Below, one piece after another: positions 50,379 to 58,827 of a stretch of 64,000 nt of DNA. The stretch spans positions 4,092,001 through 4,156,000 of the forward strand of contig NZ_AP031496.1 in NCBI RefSeq assembly GCF_042850945.1. Reading direction: 5' to 3'. This DNA comes from Halioxenophilus aromaticivorans (GTDB lineage: Bacteria; Pseudomonadota; Gammaproteobacteria; Pseudomonadales; Cellvibrionaceae). The position numbers and the translations under genes are program-made. The notes under the pieces are model-generated. The model made no database searches, was not told the origin of the DNA, and saw only the letters and a program-made list of their open reading frames with translations. Each line of letters opens with the position of its first letter. Position 1 is the first letter of the stretch.

Positions 50379-51887
50379 ATGTCTAGCATAGTAGCCATTC
50401 AAATGCCCAAGTGGGGCATGGAAATGTCCGAAGGCGTTATAAACGACTGGTATTTTACCGTGGGCGATAGCATCAATGCCGGCGACGATGTGGTTGACGT
50501 TGAGACCAGTAAAATCGTTAACACGGTAACCGCCACCCACTCCGGCGTGCTGCGAGCCATTATAGCCAACAATGGTGAGACCCACCCGGTGGGCGGCATG
50601 CTGGGCGTGTTGGCCGATGCCGATACCAGCGATGCTGATATACAAGCGTTCATCGCCAGTAAGGCCGGTTCTCCAGCACCGACAGAAGCTACACCGTCGG
50701 ATGTAGCACCAGTGGCGGCACCAACCCAGGAAGAGCCAGCGGCCGCCACTGCAAAATCGGCTGAAGTGGTTTCCATTAAGAGTAACAACTTAGCAAGCAC
50801 TAATCTGTCTGCACTGACCCAAGGCGAGGACGACAGTCTAGTGGCGGCATCTCCAGTGGCCAGACGCTTGGCCCAGCAGTACGGCGTTAACCTGCACAAC
50901 GTAGGCGCTACCGGCCATCACGGCCGAATTTCCAAGGCCGATGTTGAGGCCGCTGTGAGTAGTGCTGGTGGTAAACTGCACAGCGCCAAACCCAGCCAGG
51001 GCGACGGAAAAAGCCGCACCAACATTGATGATAGTCTCATTAAAGCCACACCGGTTGCGCGCCGACTAGCCACGGAGCTGGGTATTTCCTTAGTGGATTG
51101 CCGCTCCAGTGGCGACCGCCAACGCGTGTGCAAGGCCGATGTGGAAGCCGCCGCGGCTCTGCAACGTAAACTGGAAACCTTTCCAGAGCTACCTGCCAAC
51201 GAGCCTGCGCCGTTTAACGCAACTCCCATGAGCGGCATGCGCAAAACCATTGCCAGTCGTCTGCAACAATCCAAACAAACCGCGCCCCATTTTCGGGTCC
51301 ACGTGGATTGCGAAATCGACAACCTGTTAGCCACCCGCAAACAAATCAACAGTGCTAGCAACGCTATAGTCTCAGTCAACGACTTTGTGATTAAAGCCGT
51401 GGCCTGTGCCCTAATGCAGGTACCGGCAGTCAACGTGCAACTGGAAGGCGACACCATAAAGCAATTCACCGATACCGATATCTCCGTAGCTGTTGCCATT
51501 GACGAGGGCCTAATTACCCCCATCGTTAAACAAGCTAACCGTAAGGGCTTGCTGGATATTTCTAACGCCACCCGAGACCTCGCCACCCGCGCCAAATTAA
51601 ATCGCTTGCAGCCGGATGAATTCCAAGGCGGCAGCTTTTGTATTTCCAACCTCGGCATGTTTGGCGTCAAACAATTTGATGCCATTATCAACCCACCCCA
51701 GGCAGCTATTTTGGCCGTGGGCAGTGGCGAGCAACGGCCGGTGGTAAAAAATGGCGAGCTGAGTGTGGCCACCGTAATGTCGCTGACGCTATCCAGTGAT
51801 CACCGTGTTATTGATGGCGCAGTAGCGGCACAGTTCTTAGCTTGCCTAAAAGCATTTATTGAGCAACCCGCCACCATGCTGGGTTAG
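50379..51887 (+). CDS. Dihydrolipoamide acyltransferase E2 with two E3-binding domains
   Basis: The 502-aa protein has one lipoyl domain (lipoyl Lys45 in VETSKIVNT). A Pro/Ala-rich linker follows, then two peripheral-subunit-binding domains, 157-192 (SPVARRLAQQYGV to KADVEAA) and 223-258 (TPVARRLATELGI to KADVEAA). The catalytic chloramphenicol-acetyltransferase-like domain ends in the DHRVIDG motif (His about 475). Two binding domains are unusual; most E2 chains have one. GGAGG is eight bases before ATG and overlaps the E1 beta end. It transfers the acyl group from E1 to CoA and organises the complex. Confidence 0.93.
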   Translation: MSSIVAIQMPKWGMEMSEGVINDWYFTVGDSINAGDDVVDVETSKIVNTVTATHSGVLRAIIANNGETHPVGGMLGVLADADTSDADIQAFIASKAGSPAPTEATPSDVAPVAAPTQEEPAAATAKSAEVVSIKSNNLASTNLSALTQGEDDSLVAASPVARRLAQQYGVNLHNVGATGHHGRISKADVEAAVSSAGGKLHSAKPSQGDGKSRTNIDDSLIKATPVARRLATELGISLVDCRSSGDRQRVCKADVEAAAALQRKLETFPELPANEPAPFNATPMSGMRKTIASRLQQSKQTAPHFRVHVDCEIDNLLATRKQINSASNAIVSVNDFVIKAVACALMQVPAVNVQLEGDTIKQFTDTDISVAVAIDEGLITPIVKQANRKGLLDISNATRDLATRAKLNRLQPDEFQGGSFCISNLGMFGVKQFDAIINPPQAAILAVGSGEQRPVVKNGELSVATVMSLTLSSDHRVIDGAVAAQFLACLKAFIEQPATMLG

Positions 51888-51895
51888 AGGTAGCC

Positions 51896-53284
51896 ATGAC
51901 AAACTTTGATTTAATTGTCGTCGGCAGTGGCCCCGGTGGCTACGTTGCCGCCATACGCGCAGCCCAATTAGGATTTAGCACCGCGCTGGTAGAAAAAGCC
52001 GACATGGGCGGCGTTTGCTTAAACTGGGGCTGCATCCCCACCAAAGCACTGCTGCGCGGTGCCGAGGTGGCACATACCTTAAGTGAAGCAAGCCACTTTG
52101 GTTTTAACCTGGGTAACATCGAATTCGACCTTGGCAAGCTGGTGGACCACAGCCGCAGCGTGGCGGGTAAGCTCAGCCAAGGCATCGATTACCTAATGAA
52201 AAAAAACAACATAACTGTTTTTAAAGGTAATGCCAGCGTCGTTGATAAAGGCGTACTCCAAGTTGAGCTAAGCAGCAACTCAGTCACACTTACCGCACCG
52301 CATATTATTCTCGCCACCGGTGCCCGGGCGCGTGCCCTACCCGGCCTAGAGGTAGATGGCCAAACCGTTTGGGGTGTGCGCGAAGCCATGACGCCCAAAA
52401 TGCTACCCAAGCGGCTGTTGATTATTGGCGCCGGTGCCATCGGTGTGGAGTTTGCCAGTTTGTATAACGACTTAGGCAGCGAGGTTACCTTGGTAGAAGC
52501 GGTGGACCGCATTGTGCCGGCAGAAGACGCCGAGGTATCTGCACACCTACAAGCCCAGTTCGCCAAACGCAAAATATCGGTATTAACCAACACCACCTTG
52601 CAATCCATTGACCGCACCGGCACCGAGGCAATAGCCACATTACAACAGGGAGAAGAAACCCTAACGTTGGCGGTGGATAACATCATTGTTGCCGTTGGGA
52701 TTACCGGCAATATCGAGAACATTGGTTTGGAAAACGTCGGTGCACAAACCGAGCGCGGCTTTATAACAACCGATGCCTTTAGCCGCACCAACGTCGTTGG
52801 CCTATACGCCATTGGCGATGTTGCCGGCCCGCCTTGGCTAGCCCATAAAGCCAGCCACGAAGGCATTCTTTGCGTGGAAAAAATTGCCGGCATCGATGTT
52901 CAGCCACTAAAAGCCGAACGAATTCCTGGCTGCACCTACTGCCGCCCGCAAATTGCCAGCGTGGGATTAAGCGAGCAAAAAGCCAAGCAACAGGGCTTGG
53001 CCGTCAGTGTAGGTAAATTTAACTTATCGGCCAACGGCAAAGCGTTAGCCATCGGCGACAGCGATGGCTTTATAAAAACCGTGTTCGATAAAAACACCGG
53101 TGAGCTATGGGGCGCACATATGATTGGTCCAGAGGTTACCGAACAAATCCAAGGCTTTGGCATAGCGCAACAGTTGGAAGCCACCGCCCACGAGCTGGCC
53201 CACACGGTATTTGCACACCCCAGCGTTTCTGAAGCCATGCACGAATCCGTTTTAAGTTCGTTGGGTATTGCACTGCATCAATAA
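51896..53284 (+). CDS. lpdA: Dihydrolipoamide dehydrogenase (E3)
   Basis: The 462-aa flavoprotein has the FAD motif GSGPGGYVAA (10-19), the redox disulphide C41-LNWG-C46, the NAD-binding GAGAIGVEFASLY and the second FAD contact YAIGDVAGPPWLAHKA. The catalytic dyad is H441-PSVS-E446. It reoxidises the E2 lipoyl arm and reduces NAD. AGAGG lies six bases before ATG, eight bp after the E2 stop. The local copy implies a dedicated complex rather than sharing of the housekeeping E3. Confidence 0.95.
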   Translation: MTNFDLIVVGSGPGGYVAAIRAAQLGFSTALVEKADMGGVCLNWGCIPTKALLRGAEVAHTLSEASHFGFNLGNIEFDLGKLVDHSRSVAGKLSQGIDYLMKKNNITVFKGNASVVDKGVLQVELSSNSVTLTAPHIILATGARARALPGLEVDGQTVWGVREAMTPKMLPKRLLIIGAGAIGVEFASLYNDLGSEVTLVEAVDRIVPAEDAEVSAHLQAQFAKRKISVLTNTTLQSIDRTGTEAIATLQQGEETLTLAVDNIIVAVGITGNIENIGLENVGAQTERGFITTDAFSRTNVVGLYAIGDVAGPPWLAHKASHEGILCVEKIAGIDVQPLKAERIPGCTYCRPQIASVGLSEQKAKQQGLAVSVGKFNLSANGKALAIGDSDGFIKTVFDKNTGELWGAHMIGPEVTEQIQGFGIAQQLEATAHELAHTVFAHPSVSEAMHESVLSSLGIALHQ

Positions 53285-53374
53285 GATCTGCAGCCCTCAA
53301 CATAGAACGCAAAACAACATAAGCAGAACAACGTTCTCAAAACAATTTTCGCTCACCCAACAACGAAAAAAACT

Positions 53375-53800
53375 ATGAGCCAAATTCCAATACACGAAGG
53401 CCTATTTACGTGGCCCGCCGAACAGTCTCAACTATTGGGCAGCCGCTGCTTAAACTGTGGTGAAACAACTTTTCCTGCGCAATCAGACTGCCGCCATTGC
53501 AGTGGCCGGGAAACCGATGTGGTGCCATTGGGTAGCAAAGGCACCCTATGGAGTTGGACCATCCAAAGTTTTATGCCTAAAGAGCCCTACCACAGCGACG
53601 AAAACCCAGAGACCTTTCGCCCCTACGGCGTTGGCTATGTGGAGATGCCCGGCGGTGTAAGAGTGGAAGCTCGGCTGACCCCCAACCAGCGAGAGCAGCT
53701 GCGAATTGGTATGCCCATGCAATTGGAGATAGTGCCCTTTCGTACCGACGAGCAAGGCACTCAAATCATGACTTACTGTTTTAGCGCGCTGGAGGAATAA
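53375..53800 (+). CDS. DUF35 (zinc-ribbon plus OB-fold) acyl-CoA-associated protein
   Basis: The 141-aa protein has a rubredoxin-like zinc ribbon (SRCLNCG and CRHCSG, Cys4) followed by an OB-fold (GTLWSWTIQSF onward). DUF35 proteins pair with thiolase-fold partners; in steroid side-chain breakdown the DUF35 part of ChsH2 binds the aldolase Ltp2. Here it is three bases upstream of a thiolase-fold gene that lacks thiolase catalytic residues. That supports an aldolase complex of the same kind. No strong ribosome site was seen at the ATG. Confidence 0.88.
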   Translation: MSQIPIHEGLFTWPAEQSQLLGSRCLNCGETTFPAQSDCRHCSGRETDVVPLGSKGTLWSWTIQSFMPKEPYHSDENPETFRPYGVGYVEMPGGVRVEARLTPNQREQLRIGMPMQLEIVPFRTDEQGTQIMTYCFSALEE

Positions 53801-53802
53801 CC

Positions 53803-54945
53803 ATGGACGTCGCCATTATCGGATTGGGGCTACACCCTTTTGGCCGCTCACCTGAGTTTACCGGCCAGCAACAGGGCGCCAATGCCATTCGCGCTGCGCT
53901 AGCCGATGCCGGTTTAACCTGGAAAGACATGCAATTTGCCTACGGCGGCAGCCAAGATGCCGGCAACGCCGATGCCCTGGTGAATGAGCTGGGTTTAACC
54001 GGATTGCAATTCACCAATATATGGAACGGCTGCGCCACCGGCGGCAGTTCGCTGCACGCCGCTTACACGGCCATAAAATCCGGCGAATACGATATCGGTT
54101 GCGTGGTTGGTTTTGACAAACACTCGCGCGGAGCCTTTAACCCTAAACCCGCTGACTGGGGGTTGGACGATTGGTATGGTGAAACCGGCATGATGCTCAC
54201 CACGCAATTTTTTGCGTTAAAAACCCAGCGCTACCTGCACGACCACGGCATCAGTGAAGATGCCATAGTGCGCGTGGCAGAAAAGGCTTTTTTTAACGGC
54301 TCTATTACGCCCACCGCCTGGCGCCGACAAGCCCTCAGTTACGACGAAATTGCCAACTCCACCATGGTCAGCGACCCACTGCGAAAATACATGTTTTGCA
54401 GCCCGGCAGAAGGTGGCGCCGCGCTGATTCTATGCAACGCCAAATTGGCCAAGCGCTTTACCAGTAAACCACTGTACTTAAAGGCCGCTGCTGTGCGCAC
54501 CCGCCACTACGGCAGCTTTGAAGTGTTCAGCCCGTCCCAGGCCATGACCGTGGCTGATGCTCCTACGGTGACCGCATCCAAAGCTGCCTTTGAACTGGCC
54601 GGCATTGGGCCGGAAGACATCGACGTAATGCAACTGCAAGACACCGATTCCGGAACCGAGATCATCCACATGGCAGAGAACGGCTTTTGCGAACACGGCG
54701 AACAAGAAAAATTACTGCGTGAAGGCGCAACGCGCATCGACGGCCGCTTGCCGGTCAATACCGATGGCGGCTGCCTGGCCAACGGCGAGCCGGTGGGCGC
54801 CTCGGGTTTGCGCCAGGTATACGAAGTGTGTGTGCAACTGCGCAACGAGGCCGGCGAACGGCAGGTTCCGAATAATCCACAGGTGGGTTACACCCACGTT
54901 TACGGCGCACCGGGTTTAAGCGGCGTAAACATCATTTCCCGATAA
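53803..54945 (+). CDS. Thiolase-fold lipid-transfer/SCP2-type protein, probable retro-aldolase
   Basis: The 380-aa protein has the thiolase fold with a Cys at the nucleophile position (C77 in WNGCATGGSS). The two other thiolase residues are missing: the GHP His is replaced by Glu329 (NGEPVGASG) and the late Cys of CxG by Tyr367 (VYGAPG). This is the pattern of Ltp2-like steroid side-chain aldolases, which use Tyr residues, rather than of beta-ketothiolases. GGAGGA lies six bases before ATG and three bp after the DUF35 stop. The predicted reaction is retro-aldol cleavage of a beta-hydroxyacyl-CoA, giving a ketone and acetyl- or propionyl-CoA. Confidence 0.85.
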   Translation: MDVAIIGLGLHPFGRSPEFTGQQQGANAIRAALADAGLTWKDMQFAYGGSQDAGNADALVNELGLTGLQFTNIWNGCATGGSSLHAAYTAIKSGEYDIGCVVGFDKHSRGAFNPKPADWGLDDWYGETGMMLTTQFFALKTQRYLHDHGISEDAIVRVAEKAFFNGSITPTAWRRQALSYDEIANSTMVSDPLRKYMFCSPAEGGAALILCNAKLAKRFTSKPLYLKAAAVRTRHYGSFEVFSPSQAMTVADAPTVTASKAAFELAGIGPEDIDVMQLQDTDSGTEIIHMAENGFCEHGEQEKLLREGATRIDGRLPVNTDGGCLANGEPVGASGLRQVYEVCVQLRNEAGERQVPNNPQVGYTHVYGAPGLSGVNIISR

Positions 54946-54974
54946 CGACGAATAAGTAAAAGCGGAGATTAGCT

Positions 54975-56357
54975 ATGACAACTCAGCAAAAAAGACAGCA
55001 AGGTGATGGTGTACGCTGCGAAGGCATTTCGTTTCAGGAATTACTCGATGCAGAAGAAGTAGAAGTACCGGCTTATTTACGGGAAAACACCTGTGACTAT
55101 ATGGGCGATGAAGACCTAGACGTTGCTCGCTGGATCTCTCCGGAATACCACCAACTGGAAAAAGAAAAGCTGTGGCCGAAGGTGTGGCAAATGGCCTGCC
55201 GTGTTGAGGATATTCCGGAAGTGGGTGACCACCACGTGTACGAGGTTATCGACCAGTCGGTGATTATCACGCGCTCATCCAAAGATGAAATCAAAGGTTT
55301 TATTAACTCTTGCCTACACCGTGGCCGCATTCTGCGCGAAGAAGACGGCTGCGTGCAGGAATTCGCTTGCCCTTTCCACGGCGCCACCTGGGATTTGGAC
55401 GGTAATTTTAAGGGCATCCCCTGTAAGTGGGACTTCCGCCATTTAGAAGACAAAGATATGAGCCTACCACAGGTTAAGGTAGATACCTGGGGCGGCTTTG
55501 TATTTATTAATTTCGACCAAAACGCAGAGCCTTTGGCCGATTACCTGGCGCCCATGCCGGAACATTTTCAGCGTTTTCCACTACACGAATACTACAAAGG
55601 TGCCCACGTACAACGCGTGGTGCAATGTAACTGGAAGGTCGGCGCAGAAGCCTTTATGGAATCTTTCCACACGGTGGCTACCCACCGCGAGATTATGACC
55701 TTTACCGGTGATGCCAATTCCCAGTACGACACCTTTGGCGACAACATTAGCCGCTCCGTTACCCCCATGGGTGTGGCCAGCCCACACTTGGAAGGCATTG
55801 CCGAAGAAAAAACCTTAAAAGATATTTTGGATTTATCCGGCCGCATGGCGCTGAGCGGCTCCGACGGCCAATTACTACCAGAGGGATTCACCGCACGTAA
55901 ATACGTGGCCGATATGAACCGCAAAATCTTTGAAGATGTCAGCGGAGAAGACCTGAGCGATGCTACAGCTGCGGAGTTGGAAGATGCGATCTTGTACAGC
56001 GCCTTCCCCAATATGCAGGTTTGGACTGGCTACCACGGCAATATTGTGTACCGCTTTTTGCCCAACGGTGACGACCCCGATAGCTGCTTATTTGATACCA
56101 TGTTGCTGTTCAGAGTGCCCAAAGGGGAAGAAAAACCCGCTGGCAAGCCGGTGACCAAACTACGCCCAGACCAATGCTTTGCCGATGCCAAAGAGCTAGG
56201 CGACCTAGGTGTTGTGTTCGACCAGGACGACGCTAATATGCCCATGGTACAAAAAGGCATGAAGGCCTCTAAAAAAGGTGCGGTGAGTTTGGGCAGTTAC
56301 CAAGAAAGCCGTATTCGGCACTTGCACCAAACCCTGGATAAATACCTAAAAGCCTAA
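54975..56357 (+). CDS. Rieske non-heme iron oxygenase, alpha subunit (long type)
   Basis: The 460-aa protein has C113-x-H115 and C132-PF-H135 in the Rieske domain. NWKVGAEAFMESFH carries iron ligands H232 and H237. It is related to the 26147 enzyme over its length (GDEDLD N-terminal region, CKWDF after the Rieske domain, GFVFINFD). GGAG precedes the ATG by eight bases, 29 bp after the aldolase gene, so it closes the plus-strand operon. Its place after CoA-dependent steps suggests it may act late or on a released ketone. Confidence 0.92.
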   Translation: MTTQQKRQQGDGVRCEGISFQELLDAEEVEVPAYLRENTCDYMGDEDLDVARWISPEYHQLEKEKLWPKVWQMACRVEDIPEVGDHHVYEVIDQSVIITRSSKDEIKGFINSCLHRGRILREEDGCVQEFACPFHGATWDLDGNFKGIPCKWDFRHLEDKDMSLPQVKVDTWGGFVFINFDQNAEPLADYLAPMPEHFQRFPLHEYYKGAHVQRVVQCNWKVGAEAFMESFHTVATHREIMTFTGDANSQYDTFGDNISRSVTPMGVASPHLEGIAEEKTLKDILDLSGRMALSGSDGQLLPEGFTARKYVADMNRKIFEDVSGEDLSDATAAELEDAILYSAFPNMQVWTGYHGNIVYRFLPNGDDPDSCLFDTMLLFRVPKGEEKPAGKPVTKLRPDQCFADAKELGDLGVVFDQDDANMPMVQKGMKASKKGAVSLGSYQESRIRHLHQTLDKYLKA

Positions 56358-56378
56358 GCTACGATCACGCGTAAAGTC

Positions 56379-56415
56379 AAAAAAGGCCAAGCTGATTATT
56401 CAGCTTGGCCTTTTT
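56379..56415. terminator. Bidirectional intrinsic terminator
   Basis: AAAAAAGGCCAAGCTGA-TTAT-TCAGCTTGGCCTTTTT: a perfect long stem with T-runs in both directions, between the convergent Rieske and TetR genes. Confidence 0.93.
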
Positions 56416-56449
56416 ATTTTGCCTCTCGCTTATTACCCGAAATGGGCTA

Positions 56450-57079
56450 CTAAGCCGTTTTACTACACCGCTCGAACAAGCTGCTGTAAATTTTATTGTA
56501 GAGCTTTTTTAATGCGCATTCTTTTTCCGGTGAGGCGTAAAATTCACGAATGGGCCGTCGCATAATGGTGCCCGCATGCATCACCCCAAAAAACTCCACC
56601 ATGGCCTCAAGCTCAACTTCCGTGGCATCCGGCAGTGTTTTGCGCAGCATCTGGGTAGCGCTGTCCTTCATGAGGGACTCTTTTTCCAGCAAGATATCGT
56701 TTACCAACTCATTGCGGGTGGCTTCGGCGTATACCTCTAAAATAAAGTTGCGATCGCTGTCAGGGCACATGGTTTGAGTACGCTCATTGGTGTACAAACA
56801 GGCTAAGTCCTCAAACGTTGTCTTAGGGGAGTGATAATCACTGAGTAAATCCTCGACATAACCCTCCACCCGCTGCGCAATAATCTCTTTAACAATGGCT
56901 TCTTTGTTTTCAAACAGACGGTAGATCTGCCCTGCCCCCAATTGAGTGCGCTTAGCGATATCCGCCATGGAAGTTGCCGCTAGGCCTTTTTCTTTAAATA
57001 GCTCATCGGCGGCATCGCGAATAAGCTCCCGCCGCGCCTGCTGTCGCTCTTCTCTTGCTAATTGGGCCGTATTCTTCAC
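56450..57079 (-). CDS. TetR/AcrR-family regulator next to efflux operon
   Basis: About 209 aa from GTG at 57079. The open frame extends 19 codons upstream to a TTG, but those codons lack similarity. The HTH is TSMADIAKRTQLGAGQIYRLF and the C-terminal domain is all-helical. It follows the RND efflux operon on the same strand after a 300-bp gap with tandem repeats. It may repress that operon; the palindromes at 63173-63215 are candidate targets. It differs from the two catabolic TetR paralogues. Confidence 0.87.
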   Translation of the reverse strand: MKNTAQLAREERQQARRELIRDAADELFKEKGLAATSMADIAKRTQLGAGQIYRLFENKEAIVKEIIAQRVEGYVEDLLSDYHSPKTTFEDLACLYTNERTQTMCPDSDRNFILEVYAEATRNELVNDILLEKESLMKDSATQMLRKTLPDATEVELEAMVEFFGVMHAGTIMRRPIREFYASPEKECALKKLYNKIYSSLFERCSKTA

Positions 57080-57187
57080 TGCTGTTCTCGTTATTACTGT
57101 AAGAATTTTTTGACACTTTACTACTAGCAAACTCAAATGTTGTTGCTATTGAATTTGATGGCACGTCCCTGTGCAATTTTCCTTTGC

Positions 57188-57343
57188 TATGTCTATTTGC
57201 TATGTCTATTTGTTATGTCTATTTGTTATGTCTATTTGTTATGTCTATTTGTTAAGTCTATCTGCTATGTCTTTTTGCTGTGACTCTTTGTTCTGTCTGT
57301 TTGCTTCGACACTTGTCTCGATACTTTGTCTCGATACCTTGCC
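57188..57343. repeat. 13-bp tandem repeat, about 12 units
   Basis: Units TATGTCTATTTGY repeat with period 13: five near-identical copies (57188-57252), four diverging copies (57253-57304) and three more degenerate ones (57305-57343). The array fills the space between the efflux outer-membrane gene and the TetR gene and begins 38 bp from the efflux stop. A frame through it codes for a low-complexity Cys/Tyr/Leu peptide that is unlikely to be a real gene. Confidence 0.88.
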
Positions 57344-57381
57344 AAGGCACTGCTTCGCCAGCAATGAGAGTGCATTTTACG

Positions 57382-58827
57382 TTAGCCTTCCTCAACCGCT
57401 TGTACGGATAAATTCTGCCAACCGCCACCCAGCACCTTGTATAAGGTGATCTTTTGCACCAGGGCAGCAAGCTCCGTGCTCACTTGGCTTTGACGCGCAG
57501 CGTATAAATTGCGCTGGGCATCGAGCACCTCCAAGAAGCTGTCCACACCCTGGTTAAAACGCATTTCGGCCAGTTCATAATAGCGTTGGTTGGCATCGGC
57601 AAAGTCCGCTCGGGCACTGAGTTCGGCATCGTAGGTGGCCTTGCCGGCCAGAGCATCGGACACTTCCTGAAACGCCGTTTGCACGGCTTTTTCGTAGGTG
57701 GCCACTTCCACTTGCTTGCTTAGCTCGGCCACGTCCAAATTGGCCTTGTTGGCACCGCCGGTGAATAAGGGCAGCGAAATGCTGGGCGTAAAGGTCCAGG
57801 CGCCGGAATTGTCGTCAAACAAGCCACTCAAACTGCTGGACTGAGAACCGGCAAACGCCGTTAACGAAATACTGGGAAAGAAAGCCGCGCGCGCGGCACC
57901 AATGTTGGCATTGGCGGCCTTTAGGGTGTGCTCTGCGGCGATAATATCGGGCCTACGGGTGAGCAAATCCGATGGCAACCCAGCACTGACCGCCGGGAAC
58001 TGCCAATCTTTGCCCAGTGAAGCGTTAGCCAAGGTCTGCGCCGGTACGGCAGTACCCAGCAACAACCGCAGCGCGTTTATATCTTGCCGCACTACTCGCT
58101 GGTACTGAATTAAATCCGCCTGGGCACTTTTCACACTGGTTTCGGCCTGGGTTAATTCCAGCTCATTGCTTACCCCGGCATCAAAGGTTTGTTTCACCAA
58201 TTGCCAAGCGGCCTCTTGGTTAGCATGAGTTTCCTGCGCCAGCCTAAGCAGGTCGTTGTCAGCACACAGGGTAAGATAGGCCTGGGCCACTTCTACCATT
58301 AAGCTGGTTTTAACCGCCACTGCGTTGGCTTGGGTTGCAAAAAAAGTTTCCAACGCTTGGCCTTTTAAACTGCGAATACGGCCAAACAAATCCAGCTCCC
58401 ACGCGGTAATCCCTAACCCGGCCTGGTAATCCTGATAGGTCACCTCACCCCCTTGCTGCGTCATAAATACGCCCTGGGGTAAATGGGTGGCTGTTTTGGT
58501 GGCCGTGGCATCCAGTGATGGCAGTAACGCCGAGCGCTCGATACGGTAGCGGGCCTTAGCCGACTGAATATTGAGCGCAGCGATTTGCAAGTCGCGATTA
58601 TTTTGCAGCGCTAGTTGAATCAGGTTTTGCAAATCTGGCTGATTAAAAAAGCTCTGCCAATGGATTTGATCCACCGCTTGTTCGTCCGCCGAGGCCGGCA
58701 CCGGTTGGCCCTGCCATTCGCTCTGCACCGGCAATACCGGTGCTTGATATTCTGGCTGCATAGTACAGCCAGTAATACCCACAGCGGAAATCAGCATCGT
58801 TAGCAGCGTTTTGTTAGTCGCAATCAT
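57382..58827 (-). CDS. RND efflux outer-membrane channel (NodT/OprM family lipoprotein)
   Basis: The 481-aa protein has a lipoprotein signal (lipobox GITGC, Cys21) and the duplicated outer-membrane efflux protein domain. Long helical hairpins carry the usual ARYRIERSALLPSL and NIGAARAAFFPSISL motifs. It would trimerise to form the TolC-like exit duct. AGGAGG lies seven bases before ATG, overlapping the transporter gene by four bases (ATGA). Confidence 0.94.
   Translation of the reverse strand: MIATNKTLLTMLISAVGITGCTMQPEYQAPVLPVQSEWQGQPVPASADEQAVDQIHWQSFFNQPDLQNLIQLALQNNRDLQIAALNIQSAKARYRIERSALLPSLDATATKTATHLPQGVFMTQQGGEVTYQDYQAGLGITAWELDLFGRIRSLKGQALETFFATQANAVAVKTSLMVEVAQAYLTLCADNDLLRLAQETHANQEAAWQLVKQTFDAGVSNELELTQAETSVKSAQADLIQYQRVVRQDINALRLLLGTAVPAQTLANASLGKDWQFPAVSAGLPSDLLTRRPDIIAAEHTLKAANANIGAARAAFFPSISLTAFAGSQSSSLSGLFDDNSGAWTFTPSISLPLFTGGANKANLDVAELSKQVEVATYEKAVQTAFQEVSDALAGKATYDAELSARADFADANQRYYELAEMRFNQGVDSFLEVLDAQRNLYAARQSQVSTELAALVQKITLYKVLGGGWQNLSVQAVEEG

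Noticed and set aside
48347..53284. Housekeeping pyruvate dehydrogenase
   Set aside because: E1 is split into alpha and beta chains of acetoin-dehydrogenase type, whereas gammaproteobacterial PDH normally has a single-chain E1 (AceE); the context is catabolic.
53803..54945. Ordinary beta-ketothiolase
   Set aside because: The His of GHP and the Cys of CxG are replaced by Glu329 and Tyr367, so thiolase chemistry is unlikely.
57188..57343. CRISPR array
   Set aside because: Units are 13 bp and contiguous with no spacers; no cas genes are nearby.
57171..57449. Plus-strand open frame of 92 codons through the 13-bp repeats
   Set aside because: The peptide is a by-product of the repeat (Cys/Tyr/Leu low complexity), has no ribosome site and overlaps the end of the efflux gene.
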